Below, piece by piece: positions 27,308-36,346 of a stretch of DNA of 64,000 nucleotides. Numbering within the stretch: the first letter of the stretch is position 1; every line of letters begins with the position of its first letter. The notes under the pieces were generated by a model. The model saw nothing but the letters and a program-made list of their open reading frames with translations, had not been told where the DNA came from and ran no database searches. Source of the DNA: an uncultured Succiniclasticum sp. (lineage in GTDB: Bacteria; Bacillota; Negativicutes; Acidaminococcales; Acidaminococcaceae); the NCBI GenBank assembly GCA_900544275.1, contig UQUU01000001.1:248001-312000 (forward strand), read 5' to 3'. The position numbers and the translations under genes are program-made.

Positions 27308-27325
27308 CTGTTACGGACGTAACAG
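27308..27325. promoter_or_regulatory. 18-bp inverted repeat between pbuG-like gene and leuC leader
   Basis: CTGTTACG and CGTAACAG flank a 2-base centre (GA). It lies downstream of the purine permease stop (27351) and about 45 bases upstream of the leuC -35 box. Without a T-run it is not a convincing terminator; an operator is possible. Confidence 0.35.
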
Positions 27326-27350
27326 TTTGGCACAGGATAGTCTCACAGGC

Positions 27351-28739
27351 TTATAACAAAATGTACTTGCAGATAAAGATCACAGCCAGTATGTACATTA
27401 AGGGACTGACACGTTTGGCATGTCCGGTCAGCGTATTTACTATAGCATAAGAAATGATACCGAAGGAAATGCCTTCAGAGATGCTGTAGGTAAAGGGCAT
27501 AGCCAGAATGCACAGGTAGGCGGGAATGGCTTCTGACAGATTGCTGAAATCAATCTGAGTAATGGAAGAAACCATCAGGAAACCTACGATAACCAACGCC
27601 GGAGCGGTGGCAAAAGCGGGGATCGCCATAAAGAACGGCGACAGGAACAGGGACAGGAAAAACAGTACGGCTACCGTCACAGCCGTCAGACCGGTACGAC
27701 CCCCTTCACTGACACCGGAAGCCGATTCCACGAACGTAGTGATAGTACTGGTACCCATCATAGCGCCGGCAACCGTACCGCAGGCATCGGCCATTAACGC
27801 GCCTTTGATCCGGGGCAGCGTACCATCCGGCCGCAGCATATTCGCTTTAGAAGCTACACCCATCAACGTGCCCAGGGTATCAAATAAATCGACAAATAAG
27901 AAAGCCAGGATCACCACCAGAAAATCCAGGGAAGCAAATTTACTGAAATCCAACTGAAAGAAAATCGGCGACGGATCCGCCGGCAGGAAGGAAGCCGCCC
28001 CCGCTGACAAATTCGGTAATACGCTGAACGCGCCCAGCTTGGGATTCGGAATATACAGACCCGTTAATTCACAAACTACACCCATGAGCCAGGTGATTAA
28101 AATGCCCCACAGAATACTGCCTTTCACGTCTTTTGCCATCATAATGCCCGTCAGCAAAATGCCGAGGATGGCCAATACTACCGTGATCCCTACCGTATGG
28201 AAACTGCCATCCGCCAGAGAGCCTTTAAAAGAGAACAAAGCGATTTTGGTCGCCGGATTGGCCACGATCACCTGTGCATTAAACAGGCCGATCAGCGCGA
28301 TAAACAAACCGATACCTACGGAAACCGCCCGTTTCAAACTCAGCGGAATGACGTTAAAAATCGCCTGCCGCATATTGGTCAGCGACATGAGGATAAAGAT
28401 GATGCCTTCCACGCAAACCGCAGCCAGAGCCATCTGCCAGGAATAGCCCATCTGCTTTACTACGGTAAAGGCAAAATACGCATTTAACCCCATCCCGGCG
28501 GACAAAGCAAACGGATAGTTGGCAAAGGCCGCCATGAACAACGTCGCCAGGCAGGAGGCCAGCGCCGTAACCGTCAGCAATGCCCCCTTGTCCATCCCCG
28601 TCACACTGAGGATAGACGGGTTGACCGCCAGAATATAAGCCATCGTCATAAATGTAGTGACACCTGCCATGATCTCCGTCTTTACAGTCGTACCATTTTC
28701 CCGCAGGTGAAAAAGTTTCTCCAGCATACCGTCCTGCAT
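27351..28739 (-). CDS. AzgA-type purine permease (NCS2, guanine/hypoxanthine)
   Basis: About 462 residues with some 12-14 hydrophobic segments. Characteristic stretches: TEIMAGVTTFMTMAYILAVNP at the N terminus, SAGMGLNAYFAFTVV (TM3 motif), LFDTLGTLMGVASKANM and GTSTITTFVESASGVSEGGRTGLTA. This pattern is that of PbuG/PbuO/AzgA permeases for guanine, hypoxanthine or adenine with H+. The ATG at 28739 follows GGAGGG; the frame extended to 28778 lacks a site. I looked for a purine riboswitch upstream and saw none. It is flanked by the serA terminator upstream and the leuC leader downstream, so it is probably monocistronic. Confidence 0.92.
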   Translation of the reverse strand: MQDGMLEKLFHLRENGTTVKTEIMAGVTTFMTMAYILAVNPSILSVTGMDKGALLTVTALASCLATLFMAAFANYPFALSAGMGLNAYFAFTVVKQMGYSWQMALAAVCVEGIIFILMSLTNMRQAIFNVIPLSLKRAVSVGIGLFIALIGLFNAQVIVANPATKIALFSFKGSLADGSFHTVGITVVLAILGILLTGIMMAKDVKGSILWGILITWLMGVVCELTGLYIPNPKLGAFSVLPNLSAGAASFLPADPSPIFFQLDFSKFASLDFLVVILAFLFVDLFDTLGTLMGVASKANMLRPDGTLPRIKGALMADACGTVAGAMMGTSTITTFVESASGVSEGGRTGLTAVTVAVLFFLSLFLSPFFMAIPAFATAPALVIVGFLMVSSITQIDFSNLSEAIPAYLCILAMPFTYSISEGISFGIISYAIVNTLTGHAKRVSPLMYILAVIFICKYILL

Positions 28740-28882
28740 AAAATCCCTCCATTGTCCCTGATCAGGCCGGTAAAACACTTACCGGAGCCCTTTCGGTAAC
28801 TTTTAAATTATAGTTTATTATACCACGTTTATGAAAAGTTTGTGAATCGCTTTTTTCTTATACCCTGAACCTGCAACAGAAA

Positions 28883-28918
28883 ATCCGGCAGAAGAGTACG
28901 GAATTTCTTCTGCCGGAT
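28883..28918 (-). terminator. Rho-independent terminator of serA
   Basis: ATCCGGCAGAAGA pairs with TCTTCTGCCGGAT around a 10-base loop, followed on the minus strand by TTTCTGTTG. The T-run is short but the stem is very stable. It lies about 32 bases after the serA stop. Confidence 0.8.
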
Positions 28919-28949
28919 CGTTTTACTTCCTGTCCGACTTATACCAATC

Positions 28950-30527
28950 TTACATCTTTAACTGACGCAGACGGGAAAAGCCGGTCACCCCCTGCAACAA
29001 TTTCAATGTTTCCGGAACCACTTCGTTATCCACGGTCATCAGCATCATAGCCACCCCGTTCTGCAGGTTGCGGCTGACCTGCATGGTGGCAATATTGACC
29101 CTGGCAGCGCCCAATAAAGTACCGAGCTGCCCGATCATACCGGGCTTATCTTCATTATTTACCGCCAGCATGAAAGGCATGGGTTCCACATCGAATTGAT
29201 AGCCGTTGATGTTTTTGATGCGCACATCTCCTTCCGGTGTCACATTGCCTGCTGCCGTAAACAAGTTCCCTTTAGAATAAATTTTTACAGTAAGCAGATT
29301 TTGCGGTGTATTTTCCTTGCTTTCAATCACTTCCACCCCACGGCCGCCGGCAGTTACTTCCGCATTTACATAATTTACCCGCTCTTTCAAAATCGGTTCA
29401 AAGACGCCCTTCAAGACCGCCCGGGTGATCATGCTGGTTTCCATTTCCGCCAATGCGCCGCTGTAAATCACTTCCACCTTTTCAATAGCTTCATGCTCCA
29501 ACTGGTAATAGAGCTTACCCAAATCTTCGCCCAAGGTGAGGAAGTTCTTCATCACGGCCAGTTCGCCCGCCTGGAGCGCCGGCAAATTTACCGCATTCAG
29601 CACCATTTCGCCCCGTAAGGCCGCGATCACTTCTTCCGCAATGGCGATCCCTACATTATCCTGCGCTTCCTGCGTGTCTGCCCCCAGATGAGGCGTCAGC
29701 ACACACTGAGGCAGATCAATCAGCGGCGAAATCGGTTTCGGTTCGTCCACCAGCACGTCGATGCCGGCGCTGGCCACCAGCCCTTCCTTGATGGCCCTGG
29801 CCAGATCCTGTTCATTAAAAAGCCCGCCGCGGGCACAGTTCACTACCCGAACGCCTTTTTTGCACTTCTCCCACTCCTTGTAGGTGATCATGTTCATGGT
29901 TTCTTCTGTTCGAGGCGTATGAATCGTGATCACATCCGCCTCTTTCAGCAGTTCGTCCAGCGTTTCGCATTTTTTGGCACTGTATTTTCGGAAACGGGCA
30001 TCGGCAATATACGGGTCATAGGCAATGATCTTCATGCCGAAGGCCAGCATACGGGTCGCCACCAGGCCGCCGATACGTCCCAAACCGATGATCCCCAGCG
30101 TTTTACCGCAAAGTTCCATCCCTTTCAGACCGCTCCGATCCCAGACACGGCTTTCAATCATTTTATGGGCCCGCAGAGTGTTGCGGCAGGAAGCCAAAAG
30201 TAAACCGATGGTGTGTTCGCAGGCGGACACAATATTGGATTCCGGGGTGTTGACCACAATAATGCCCCGCTTGGTCGCCCCTTCCATTTCAATATTATCC
30301 ACCCCGTTACCGGCCCGGCCCACTACCTTTAAATTCGCAGCATGCTGATAAAATTCTTCATTGATTTTTGTCACGCTGCGCACAACGACGGCATCATATT
30401 CCGGAATCTGTTCCAACAGTTCTTCCCGCGTCAGGTTCATCTTTACATCTACCTGAAAGTCTTTTTGCGCCTTCAATAAAGCAACACCCTTGTCAGAAAT
30501 GCTTTCCGTCACAATAATTTTTTTCAT
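28950..30527 (-). CDS. serA: D-3-phosphoglycerate dehydrogenase
   Basis: First step of serine synthesis: 3-phosphoglycerate to 3-phosphohydroxypyruvate with NAD+. 525 residues, the long form with an allosteric substrate-binding domain and C-terminal ACT domain (MLAVNNEDKPGMIGQLGTLLG). NAD-binding motif LGIIGLGRIGGLVATRM, catalytic Arg in NCARGGLFNE, Glu in DVLVDEPKP and His in LTPHLGADT are visible. The ATG at 30527 follows GGAGGACAGGTCA; the open frame to 30692 extends into the T-box leader and is rejected. The ACT domain suggests serine feedback, in addition to T-box control of transcription. Confidence 0.96.
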   Translation of the reverse strand: MKKIIVTESISDKGVALLKAQKDFQVDVKMNLTREELLEQIPEYDAVVVRSVTKINEEFYQHAANLKVVGRAGNGVDNIEMEGATKRGIIVVNTPESNIVSACEHTIGLLLASCRNTLRAHKMIESRVWDRSGLKGMELCGKTLGIIGLGRIGGLVATRMLAFGMKIIAYDPYIADARFRKYSAKKCETLDELLKEADVITIHTPRTEETMNMITYKEWEKCKKGVRVVNCARGGLFNEQDLARAIKEGLVASAGIDVLVDEPKPISPLIDLPQCVLTPHLGADTQEAQDNVGIAIAEEVIAALRGEMVLNAVNLPALQAGELAVMKNFLTLGEDLGKLYYQLEHEAIEKVEVIYSGALAEMETSMITRAVLKGVFEPILKERVNYVNAEVTAGGRGVEVIESKENTPQNLLTVKIYSKGNLFTAAGNVTPEGDVRIKNINGYQFDVEPMPFMLAVNNEDKPGMIGQLGTLLGAARVNIATMQVSRNLQNGVAMMLMTVDNEVVPETLKLLQGVTGFSRLRQLKM

Positions 30528-30604
30528 TGACCTGTCCTCCTGTAAACGTCTTTTCTCGACCAATTCCCTTGCTTGACAACTTTCGACAGACGGTCGCCCA
30601 AGCA

Positions 30605-30893
30605 AATAAAAAAGACTCCCGTCCCTGTAATAAGGACGAGAGCCTGAAACTGCGTTTGAAAATACGCACTCTGTCAGCTCACGTGGTGCCACCTTAGTTC
30701 GCCGTAATCGTATCTTTTACTTACTTTACGGCCTTCATTTCCGAGATATCGGTCGGACCCGGCCAGGTTGCTACCCCTGACGTCTCCGGAGCGGAATTCG
30801 ACCCGCGATCGGACGGTTTGCACTGACCACCGTCTCTCTGAACAGACCGGGATGTACTTTTCTCCTTCATGGAACCTATTCGCTTGTATAGGT
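30605..30893 (-). promoter_or_regulatory. T-box riboswitch leader, serine (specifier TCC)
   Basis: The T-box core appears on the minus strand as AAGGTGGCACCACGTG (30681-30696), the variant form with GGCACC. The terminator (about 30611-30643) pairs GGCTCTCGTCC with GGACGGGAGTC and is followed by TTTTTTATTT. Stem I has AGAGAGACGGTGGTCAG. In alignment with the two Leu leaders the specifier position holds TCC (30793-30795), a serine codon, which agrees with serA downstream. Low charged tRNA-Ser would favour read-through. Confidence 0.92.
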
Positions 30894-30896
30894 GCA

Positions 30897-30925
30897 ATTA
30901 TAGGCGTCTTCCGGAGAAAAGTCAA
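30897..30925 (-). promoter_or_regulatory. Promoter of the serA T-box transcript
   Basis: TTGACT (30920-30925) and TATAAT (30897-30902) on the minus strand are spaced by exactly 17 bases. The upstream 26 bases closely match the region upstream of the aroF promoter. Confidence 0.88.
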
Positions 30926-30935
30926 ATACCAGTTG

Positions 30936-30951
30936 TGTAATAAATGCTACA
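30936..30951. promoter_or_regulatory. TGTAA-N6-CTACA dyad upstream of serA
   Basis: TGTAATAAATGCTACA lies 10 bases upstream of the serA -35 box. The aroF promoter has TGTAACACATATTACA at exactly the same distance (45817-45832), and the ACACAACTGGT stretch next to the -35 box is also shared. Confidence 0.45.
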
Positions 30952-30998
30952 ATTAAAGCTACTATCCTCTATTTTTCCAAATTTTTTGTTATTCCCAG

Positions 30999-31113
30999 CA
31001 CAAACTTTTATTTTTTCAAAGTTTTACCATGTATAACATAAGTTTTTTATTTTACGAAGTTTTCTCTATGTTCGACACAAACTTTTATTTATGCAAAACG
31101 TGTACTGGACACA
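30999..31113. repeat. Three imperfect ~38-bp AT-rich repeats
   Basis: Units start near 30999, 31037 and 31076 (spacing 38 and 39). Units 1 and 3 share the perfect 15-mer CACAAACTTTTATTT; units 1 and 2 share a following GAAGTTTT/AAAGTTTT and CATGT/TATGT. They fill the spacer between the serA promoter and the TetR-gene promoter. No gene is visible in them. Confidence 0.55.
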
Positions 31114-31159
31114 GTATAAACCTCTCTATGAATAACTCACGCCTTTTTTAATTAAACGA

Positions 31160-31188
31160 TTGATTAATTTTTTTAAATGCCGTATAAT
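31160..31188 (+). promoter_or_regulatory. Promoter of the TetR-RND operon
   Basis: TTGATT (31160-31165) and TATAAT (31183-31188) are spaced by 17 bases. The direct repeat ACGATTGAT occurs at 31156-31164 over the -35 box and again at 31189-31197 just past the -10 box, 33 bp apart. The transcript would have a leader of about 200 bases before the ATG at 31397; I see no known element in it. Confidence 0.7.
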
Positions 31189-31396
31189 ACGATTGATAAA
31201 GATAGTTTACACTTTGCTTACAGACCAATTTTACACATGATACTGCCAGGTAAATTACACATTTTAGTTTCAATACAGATGCGTCTAAGCAAGACAAATA
31301 CGTTGGATAAGCAAGCCGGTAATCAGGGAACTGAATAAATACCTGAATAATTAAGTAAGCGCATATTTATGGAATTCAAAGAAAGAAGGTTACGCT

Positions 31397-32029
31397 ATGG
31401 TGGCTACAACCGGACAAACACAGGATACCTCCGCCAAAATCATGCAGGCCGCTAAAGAATTATTCGCCGAAAACGGCTACGATGGAGTTACCATTAAGCG
31501 CATCGCGCAGCTGGCAGGTACCAACAGCGCGCTCATCTCCTATTATTTCGGCGGAAAGGCGCAATTGTACCAGGTAGTTCTGAAACAGCAGACCGAGATT
31601 TTTCTTTCCATGATGGTCCGCTGGAAGGACACCTCTTTGTCTCCGCTGCAGCATATCAAGCGGTTTATGGATGCGCAGGCCCGGCTGCATCTGGCAGATC
31701 CTCACAGCATTTACATGATTTACCGTGAATTTCTTACACCTACGAAAACGGCTGCCGATGTGGTACAGGAACGGATCATTGCCATTTATGAAGGCTTGTC
31801 CGGAGAATTGGAAGCGGCCAAAGCCGGACACTATATTAACGCCTCCGTAGATTGTCGACGGGCGGCCTTTACACTGCTCAGTATTTTTGCACTTTTTATT
31901 TTAACCTGTCGATACGAAAGCCTGTCAGACAGCAGTATGTTGACAGGGAAAGATCCGTTCTCACGCCTGCAAGGGGTTTATCTTGATTATTTACAGACTC
32001 TGTCTACCGGAAAGGAGACGTTACAATGA
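31397..32029 (+). CDS. TetR/AcrR-family transcriptional regulator
   Basis: 210 residues. The N-terminal helix-turn-helix (about 18-65) reads KELFAENGYDGVTIKRIAQ then SALISYYFGGKAQLYQVVL, the classic TetR signature. The C-terminal ligand-binding half is helical and resembles the CerR/YbiH-type C domain. The ATG follows GAAGG at a fitting distance. The stop overlaps the ATG of the adaptor gene (ATGA), so it is the first gene of a regulator-adaptor-permease operon. It most likely represses its own operon and responds to a pump substrate; the direct repeats at its promoter are candidate sites. Confidence 0.93.
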   Translation: MVATTGQTQDTSAKIMQAAKELFAENGYDGVTIKRIAQLAGTNSALISYYFGGKAQLYQVVLKQQTEIFLSMMVRWKDTSLSPLQHIKRFMDAQARLHLADPHSIYMIYREFLTPTKTAADVVQERIIAIYEGLSGELEAAKAGHYINASVDCRRAAFTLLSIFALFILTCRYESLSDSSMLTGKDPFSRLQGVYLDYLQTLSTGKETLQ

Positions 32030-33135
32030 AACTCCCGAAATTTGAATTTAAAAAAACACATTATCTTATAGCCGGTGCCGTTGCGGTTCTTTTCATCGGC
32101 TGGCGTATTTACGGCACCGTACATCCTGACGCCGTGGAAGAAAAACCGATTCCCGTAGTACGCACGATTACCGTAGGTGCTTCTTCTACGGATAATACGA
32201 CCATATATCCCGGCGAAGTCCGCGGCAAATACGAAAGCACCCTGGCTTTTCAGACCGGCGGCAAAATTGTCAGTCGTCAGGTAAATTTAGGAGATCGGGT
32301 GCGGGCGGGTCAGGTTCTGCTGGAAATCGATCCCAAAGATGTAAACCAAAGCGTCAATGCGGCGCAGGCTGCCTGCAATGCGGCTCTGTCCAACTACCGT
32401 CTGGCGAAAGATAACTATGAAAGATTCAATGTTTTGCATGCTAAGGGCGCGGTCAGCGCGATGGTGCGGGATCAGTATAAAACCCAGTTTGAAGCAGCCG
32501 ATGCAAATCTGCAAAGTGCCCGGGCGCAGCTGACCGCCAGTCAGAATCAGTTGGGCTACACCCGTCTGGTAGCCGATCATGACGGCAGCGTAGCTTCTTT
32601 GTCCTGCGAGGTGGGACAGGTGGTAGGCGCCGGTACGCCGGTCATCAGTCTGGTGCAGGATGGTAACCGGGAGATTCAGATTTTCATACCGGAAAACCGT
32701 ATCGGAGAAATACAGCCCGGACAGCCTGCCACGATCACTTTCTGGGCGCTGCAAGATCTTACAGTGCCAGGCCGCGTCAGCGAAATCGCGCCTATGGCAG
32801 ACAGCGTCACCCGCACCTATAAGGTAAAGGTGGCGGTAGAGGAAATGCCCCCATCCGCAAAATTGGGCATGACGGCTAAAGTCATGCTTTCCACCGGCAC
32901 CTCTTCCGCGTTTTTGCTTCCTGCCGGGGCCATCTACCAGACAGGCGACAAACCCGGGGTATGGGTGATACGGGAGCATAAAGCCACGCTGACAGAAGTC
33001 AAGACCGACGGCTATGAAGGAAGCAATGTCAGGATTTCCCAGGGCCTGCAAAAAGGAGATGTAGTGGTTGCCGGCGGTGCGAACAAACTGACAGAAGGAC
33101 AGGAAGTACGATTGGAAGGCAGTGAAGCAAAATGA
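32026..33135 (+). CDS. RND efflux periplasmic adaptor (HlyD/MFP family)
   Basis: 369 residues. Unlike the AcrA-type protein at 16.3 kb it has no lipobox; residues about 11-27 form a single N-terminal membrane anchor. Lipoyl halves (TLAFQTGGKIVSRQVNLGDRVRAGQVL and TRLVADHDGSVASLSCEVGQVVGAGTPV) surround an alpha-helical hairpin, followed by beta barrel (IFIPENRIGEIQPGQPATITF) and membrane-proximal domains. Both ends overlap neighbours by ATGA, which implies translational coupling and matched amounts with regulator and pump. Confidence 0.94.
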   Translation: MKLPKFEFKKTHYLIAGAVAVLFIGWRIYGTVHPDAVEEKPIPVVRTITVGASSTDNTTIYPGEVRGKYESTLAFQTGGKIVSRQVNLGDRVRAGQVLLEIDPKDVNQSVNAAQAACNAALSNYRLAKDNYERFNVLHAKGAVSAMVRDQYKTQFEAADANLQSARAQLTASQNQLGYTRLVADHDGSVASLSCEVGQVVGAGTPVISLVQDGNREIQIFIPENRIGEIQPGQPATITFWALQDLTVPGRVSEIAPMADSVTRTYKVKVAVEEMPPSAKLGMTAKVMLSTGTSSAFLLPAGAIYQTGDKPGVWVIREHKATLTEVKTDGYEGSNVRISQGLQKGDVVVAGGANKLTEGQEVRLEGSEAK

Positions 33136-36100
33136 GAGGAAACTGGGCCACCTGGTCAATCAAACACAAACAGGTTATTTACTTTTTTGCGGTGCTGTTA
33201 ACCGTCATGGGCATCTTCTCTTACTTTACGTTGGGAAGGCAGGAAGATCCCGATTTTGCCGTCAAACAAATGGTCATTTCCGCCGCCTGGCCCGGTGCTA
33301 CGGCCAAACAGATGGAAATGCAGGTCACCGATAAAATTGAAAAAATCGCACAGACCGTACCTGATGTAGATTACATTACCAGTTATTCCCGTCCCGGTGT
33401 CTGTGTCGTCAACGTATTTTTGAAAGAAACGCTTTCCACCGCAGAGAGCAAGCTCCGCTGGCAGGAAGTCCGCAACCTGGTTAGTGACGGAAAAAACACA
33501 CTGCCCGCCGGGCTGTATGGTCCCTATTACAATGATCATTTTGACGATGTATTCGGCAATGTGTACGCCATTACTTCAGACAGCTATTCCTATGAGGATA
33601 TGCGCAAAGAAGCCAGCCTTATCAAGGATAAATTTGTTCTGATTCCGGATGTAAAAAAAGTGGAACTTCTGGGCGTACAGCCGGAAAAAATTTATATTCA
33701 GCTGGATAACGCCAAACTGGCCAAGCTGGGAATGAGCATTGATCAGCTGGCCTCGGTTATTCAGGCGGAAACTTCCGTGACTCCCACCGCCATGAAGCAG
33801 GGCGCCGAACAGAACATTTATCTGCGCCTGACCGGACTGCCGGATACCGTAAAAAACATTGAAAACCTGCCGCTCAGCGGGAATGGGCGCACTCTGCGTC
33901 TGGGTGATGTAGCCACGATTAAGCGGGATTATGCCGATCCGCCTGAGCCGAAAATGTATTTTAACGGTAAACCGGCCATCGGCATCGCCATTTCTATGAT
34001 AGATGGCGGCAATAACCTGCAATTAGACAGTAATCTGGCCAACGAAGTAAAAGAACTACAAAAAACGCTGCCTCTGGGCTTTGAGTTGCATCAGGTACTG
34101 AATCAGCCGCAGGTTGTAAAAAACGCCATCAGCGAATTTACAAAGAGTCTGGTCGAAGCAATCCTGATCGTATTGGTGGTAAGCCTTATGACCCTGGGCC
34201 GGCAAAGCGGGTATGTGATCTCCATCTGCATCCCCCTGGTGCTCATGTGCAGCATGGTCGGCATGTATCTGTGGGGTATCGACCTGCATAAAATATCCCT
34301 GGGGTCCTTAATTGTATCTCTGGGCATGCTGGTAGATGATGCCGTAGTCGTAGTGGAGATGATTGAAACCAAGATCAATGAAGGCTGGGATCGACTAAAA
34401 GCCTGCTCCTTCGCTTTTGAAAGCTCGGCCAAACCGCTGCTGACCGGCACCATGATCACCTGTATCAGCTTCATGCCTATTGCGTTTGCCAAATCCAACG
34501 TAGGGGACTATGCAGGCAGCTTGTTCATAGTCATTTCCGTGACTTTGATGAGCAGCTGGCTGATCGCTTCTACTGTGGCTCCGGCCCTGGCTCACGCCTG
34601 GCTCAAGGCCCCGCAAATACCGTCTGAAAATAAAGAAAATCCGCCGGCGCAGGCAACAAAAGAAAACGCTGCTTCGCGGGAAGCGGAGCAGCATGCTTTG
34701 TCTGAAACCGGCACTTCTACAGAAGCAACACGAAAAAACCCTCTCTACGAAAAGGGTTTCTATAAAGTATTCCGTAAGATTCTGAACTGGTCTCTGGCCC
34801 ACCGCATTACTGTGGTCCTGGGAACCCTGGCTATTTTTGCCGCCTCTCTTTTATTAAGTCAGACTTTAAAACAGGAGTTTTTCCCGGCCTCCGTACGACC
34901 GGAACTTTTAGTCGAATTAAATCTGCCGGAAGGCTCCAGTTTAAAAGCTTCCGATGCCGCGGCCAAAAAACTGACAGATCTGGTTATGCAGGAAGAAGGC
35001 GTCGCCAGTATTTCTACCTATGTAGGAAAAAGCAGTCCCCGGTTTGTGCTGGTAATTGACCCGGTATTGCCGCGGGATAACTATGCCCAACTGGTAGTAG
35101 TGGCAAAAGACACCGACAGTCGTAACCATCTGGAAAAAAGAATTAAAACACTGGTCGAAGAACAAATGCCCAACGTGCAAAGCTATTCCCGTTCCATTCC
35201 TTTAGGGCCGCCTACGCCTTATCCTGTCATGATCCGGGTCAGCGCGCCTACCGACCAGGAAGTGAAACTGGCGGCGGAAAAATTAAAACAGATCATGTTG
35301 GCTAACAAAAATGTCACCCTGATCCGCTATGACTGGATGGAAAAAGCACCATCGGTAAAAGTGGAACTGGATGACGATAAACTGCGGCAGATGGGGCTGA
35401 CCCGCAAAGCGGTTTCCTCCGCCTTATTCGCCGAAATTAACGGGTACAGCATCAGCCAGTACTATGAAGGAGATCAGGCTATCGATCTGGTCTTCCGTCT
35501 GGAACCTCGCGACCACAGTAAGATCAGCGATCTGGGTATGTTGAGCATCCCTACGGCCAAAGGGGCCGTGCCCTTAAATCAGGTGGCGCACCTTTCCTAT
35601 GAAAATGAGGACGGTATGATCTGGCGACGGAATCTCCAACCTACGATTACTGTCAATGCAGGGATCACGGAAGGCTCCACCGGCAACGATGTGTCACGGA
35701 ATATCATGGCGGAAGTAAAGAAAAACCGCCAGTCTTTCCCTGCGTCTGTAACCATCGAAGAAGATGGCCCTGCCGAAAAAAGCGCCAATGCGCTGGTTTC
35801 CATTTTGGCTCCGGTGCCTGCCATGCTGGTCATTATGCTGGTACTCCTGATGCTCATGCTGAAAGACATCAAAAAACTTTTCGTCGTTATATGTACCGCT
35901 CCTTTGGGCATAATCGGTGTAATCCTGGGGCTGTTCCTGTTTAATACTCCGCTGGGTATCATGGCTGAAATAGGCGCTCTGGCTCTGATCGGCACCATCA
36001 TCCGCAATGCCACAGTACTGGTAGATCAGATTGACCAGCATCTGGCGCAGGGAATGGCCCCCTTACACGCAGTCAAAGAATCAGTGGTCGTGCGCTTCCG

Positions 36101-36284
36101 CCCCATTATGCTGACAGCGCTTACTACGGTCTTAGGATTGATTCCCATGTTCCCCAACGATTTTTGGCGGGGATTAGCTATTGCCATTGCCTGCGGCCTT
36201 ATGTTAGCCACATCGATCACCCTCATCTTTATGCCTACACTCTATTGCATGGTCTTTAACATTAAGAACGAAGAAGAAGCGTAA
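33132..36284 (+). CDS. RND efflux permease (AcrB/AcrD/AcrF superfamily)
   Basis: 1050 residues, normal length. N-terminal anchor, then PDFAVKQMVISAAWPGATAKQMEMQVTDKIE typical for the first pore domain. Proton-relay aspartates in LGMLVDDAVVVVEMIE. A hydrophilic, low-complexity insertion of about 50 residues (around 495-545, rich in Glu, Ala, Thr, Asn) lies between TM6 and the second half, on the cytoplasmic side. Sequence style differs clearly from the pump at 13.1 kb, so this is a second, distinct system under a local TetR regulator. No outer-membrane channel gene follows. Substrates unknown. Confidence 0.94.
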   Translation: MRGNWATWSIKHKQVIYFFAVLLTVMGIFSYFTLGRQEDPDFAVKQMVISAAWPGATAKQMEMQVTDKIEKIAQTVPDVDYITSYSRPGVCVVNVFLKETLSTAESKLRWQEVRNLVSDGKNTLPAGLYGPYYNDHFDDVFGNVYAITSDSYSYEDMRKEASLIKDKFVLIPDVKKVELLGVQPEKIYIQLDNAKLAKLGMSIDQLASVIQAETSVTPTAMKQGAEQNIYLRLTGLPDTVKNIENLPLSGNGRTLRLGDVATIKRDYADPPEPKMYFNGKPAIGIAISMIDGGNNLQLDSNLANEVKELQKTLPLGFELHQVLNQPQVVKNAISEFTKSLVEAILIVLVVSLMTLGRQSGYVISICIPLVLMCSMVGMYLWGIDLHKISLGSLIVSLGMLVDDAVVVVEMIETKINEGWDRLKACSFAFESSAKPLLTGTMITCISFMPIAFAKSNVGDYAGSLFIVISVTLMSSWLIASTVAPALAHAWLKAPQIPSENKENPPAQATKENAASREAEQHALSETGTSTEATRKNPLYEKGFYKVFRKILNWSLAHRITVVLGTLAIFAASLLLSQTLKQEFFPASVRPELLVELNLPEGSSLKASDAAAKKLTDLVMQEEGVASISTYVGKSSPRFVLVIDPVLPRDNYAQLVVVAKDTDSRNHLEKRIKTLVEEQMPNVQSYSRSIPLGPPTPYPVMIRVSAPTDQEVKLAAEKLKQIMLANKNVTLIRYDWMEKAPSVKVELDDDKLRQMGLTRKAVSSALFAEINGYSISQYYEGDQAIDLVFRLEPRDHSKISDLGMLSIPTAKGAVPLNQVAHLSYENEDGMIWRRNLQPTITVNAGITEGSTGNDVSRNIMAEVKKNRQSFPASVTIEEDGPAEKSANALVSILAPVPAMLVIMLVLLMLMLKDIKKLFVVICTAPLGIIGVILGLFLFNTPLGIMAEIGALALIGTIIRNATVLVDQIDQHLAQGMAPLHAVKESVVVRFRPIMLTALTTVLGLIPMFPNDFWRGLAIAIACGLMLATSITLIFMPTLYCMVFNIKNEEEA

Positions 36285-36294
36285 CTGACAACAC

Positions 36295-36312
36295 AAAAGT
36301 CATCACTTTTGG
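36295..36312. terminator. Small hairpin between convergent operons
   Basis: CAAAAGT and ACTTTTG pair around CATC in the 62-bp gap between the RND permease stop and the aroQ stop. There is no good T-run on either side, so its role as a terminator is uncertain. Confidence 0.35.
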
Positions 36313-36346
36313 GGTACATATTATCAGTAAAACAGTGTAGAAATAC

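Noticed and set aside
28740..28880. Purine riboswitch upstream of the AzgA-type permease
   Set aside because: I looked for the conserved purine aptamer loops and pairing in the leader and did not find them; only a possible TATAAT is visible.
30528..30692. A 55-residue N-terminal extension of serA
   Set aside because: It covers the T-box core and its terminator. GGAGG stands directly before the ATG at 30527.
32287..33159. 290-residue minus-strand frame opposite the RND adaptor
   Set aside because: The plus strand encodes a clear MFP adaptor with coupled ATGA overlaps on both sides; the antisense product has no recognisable domain.
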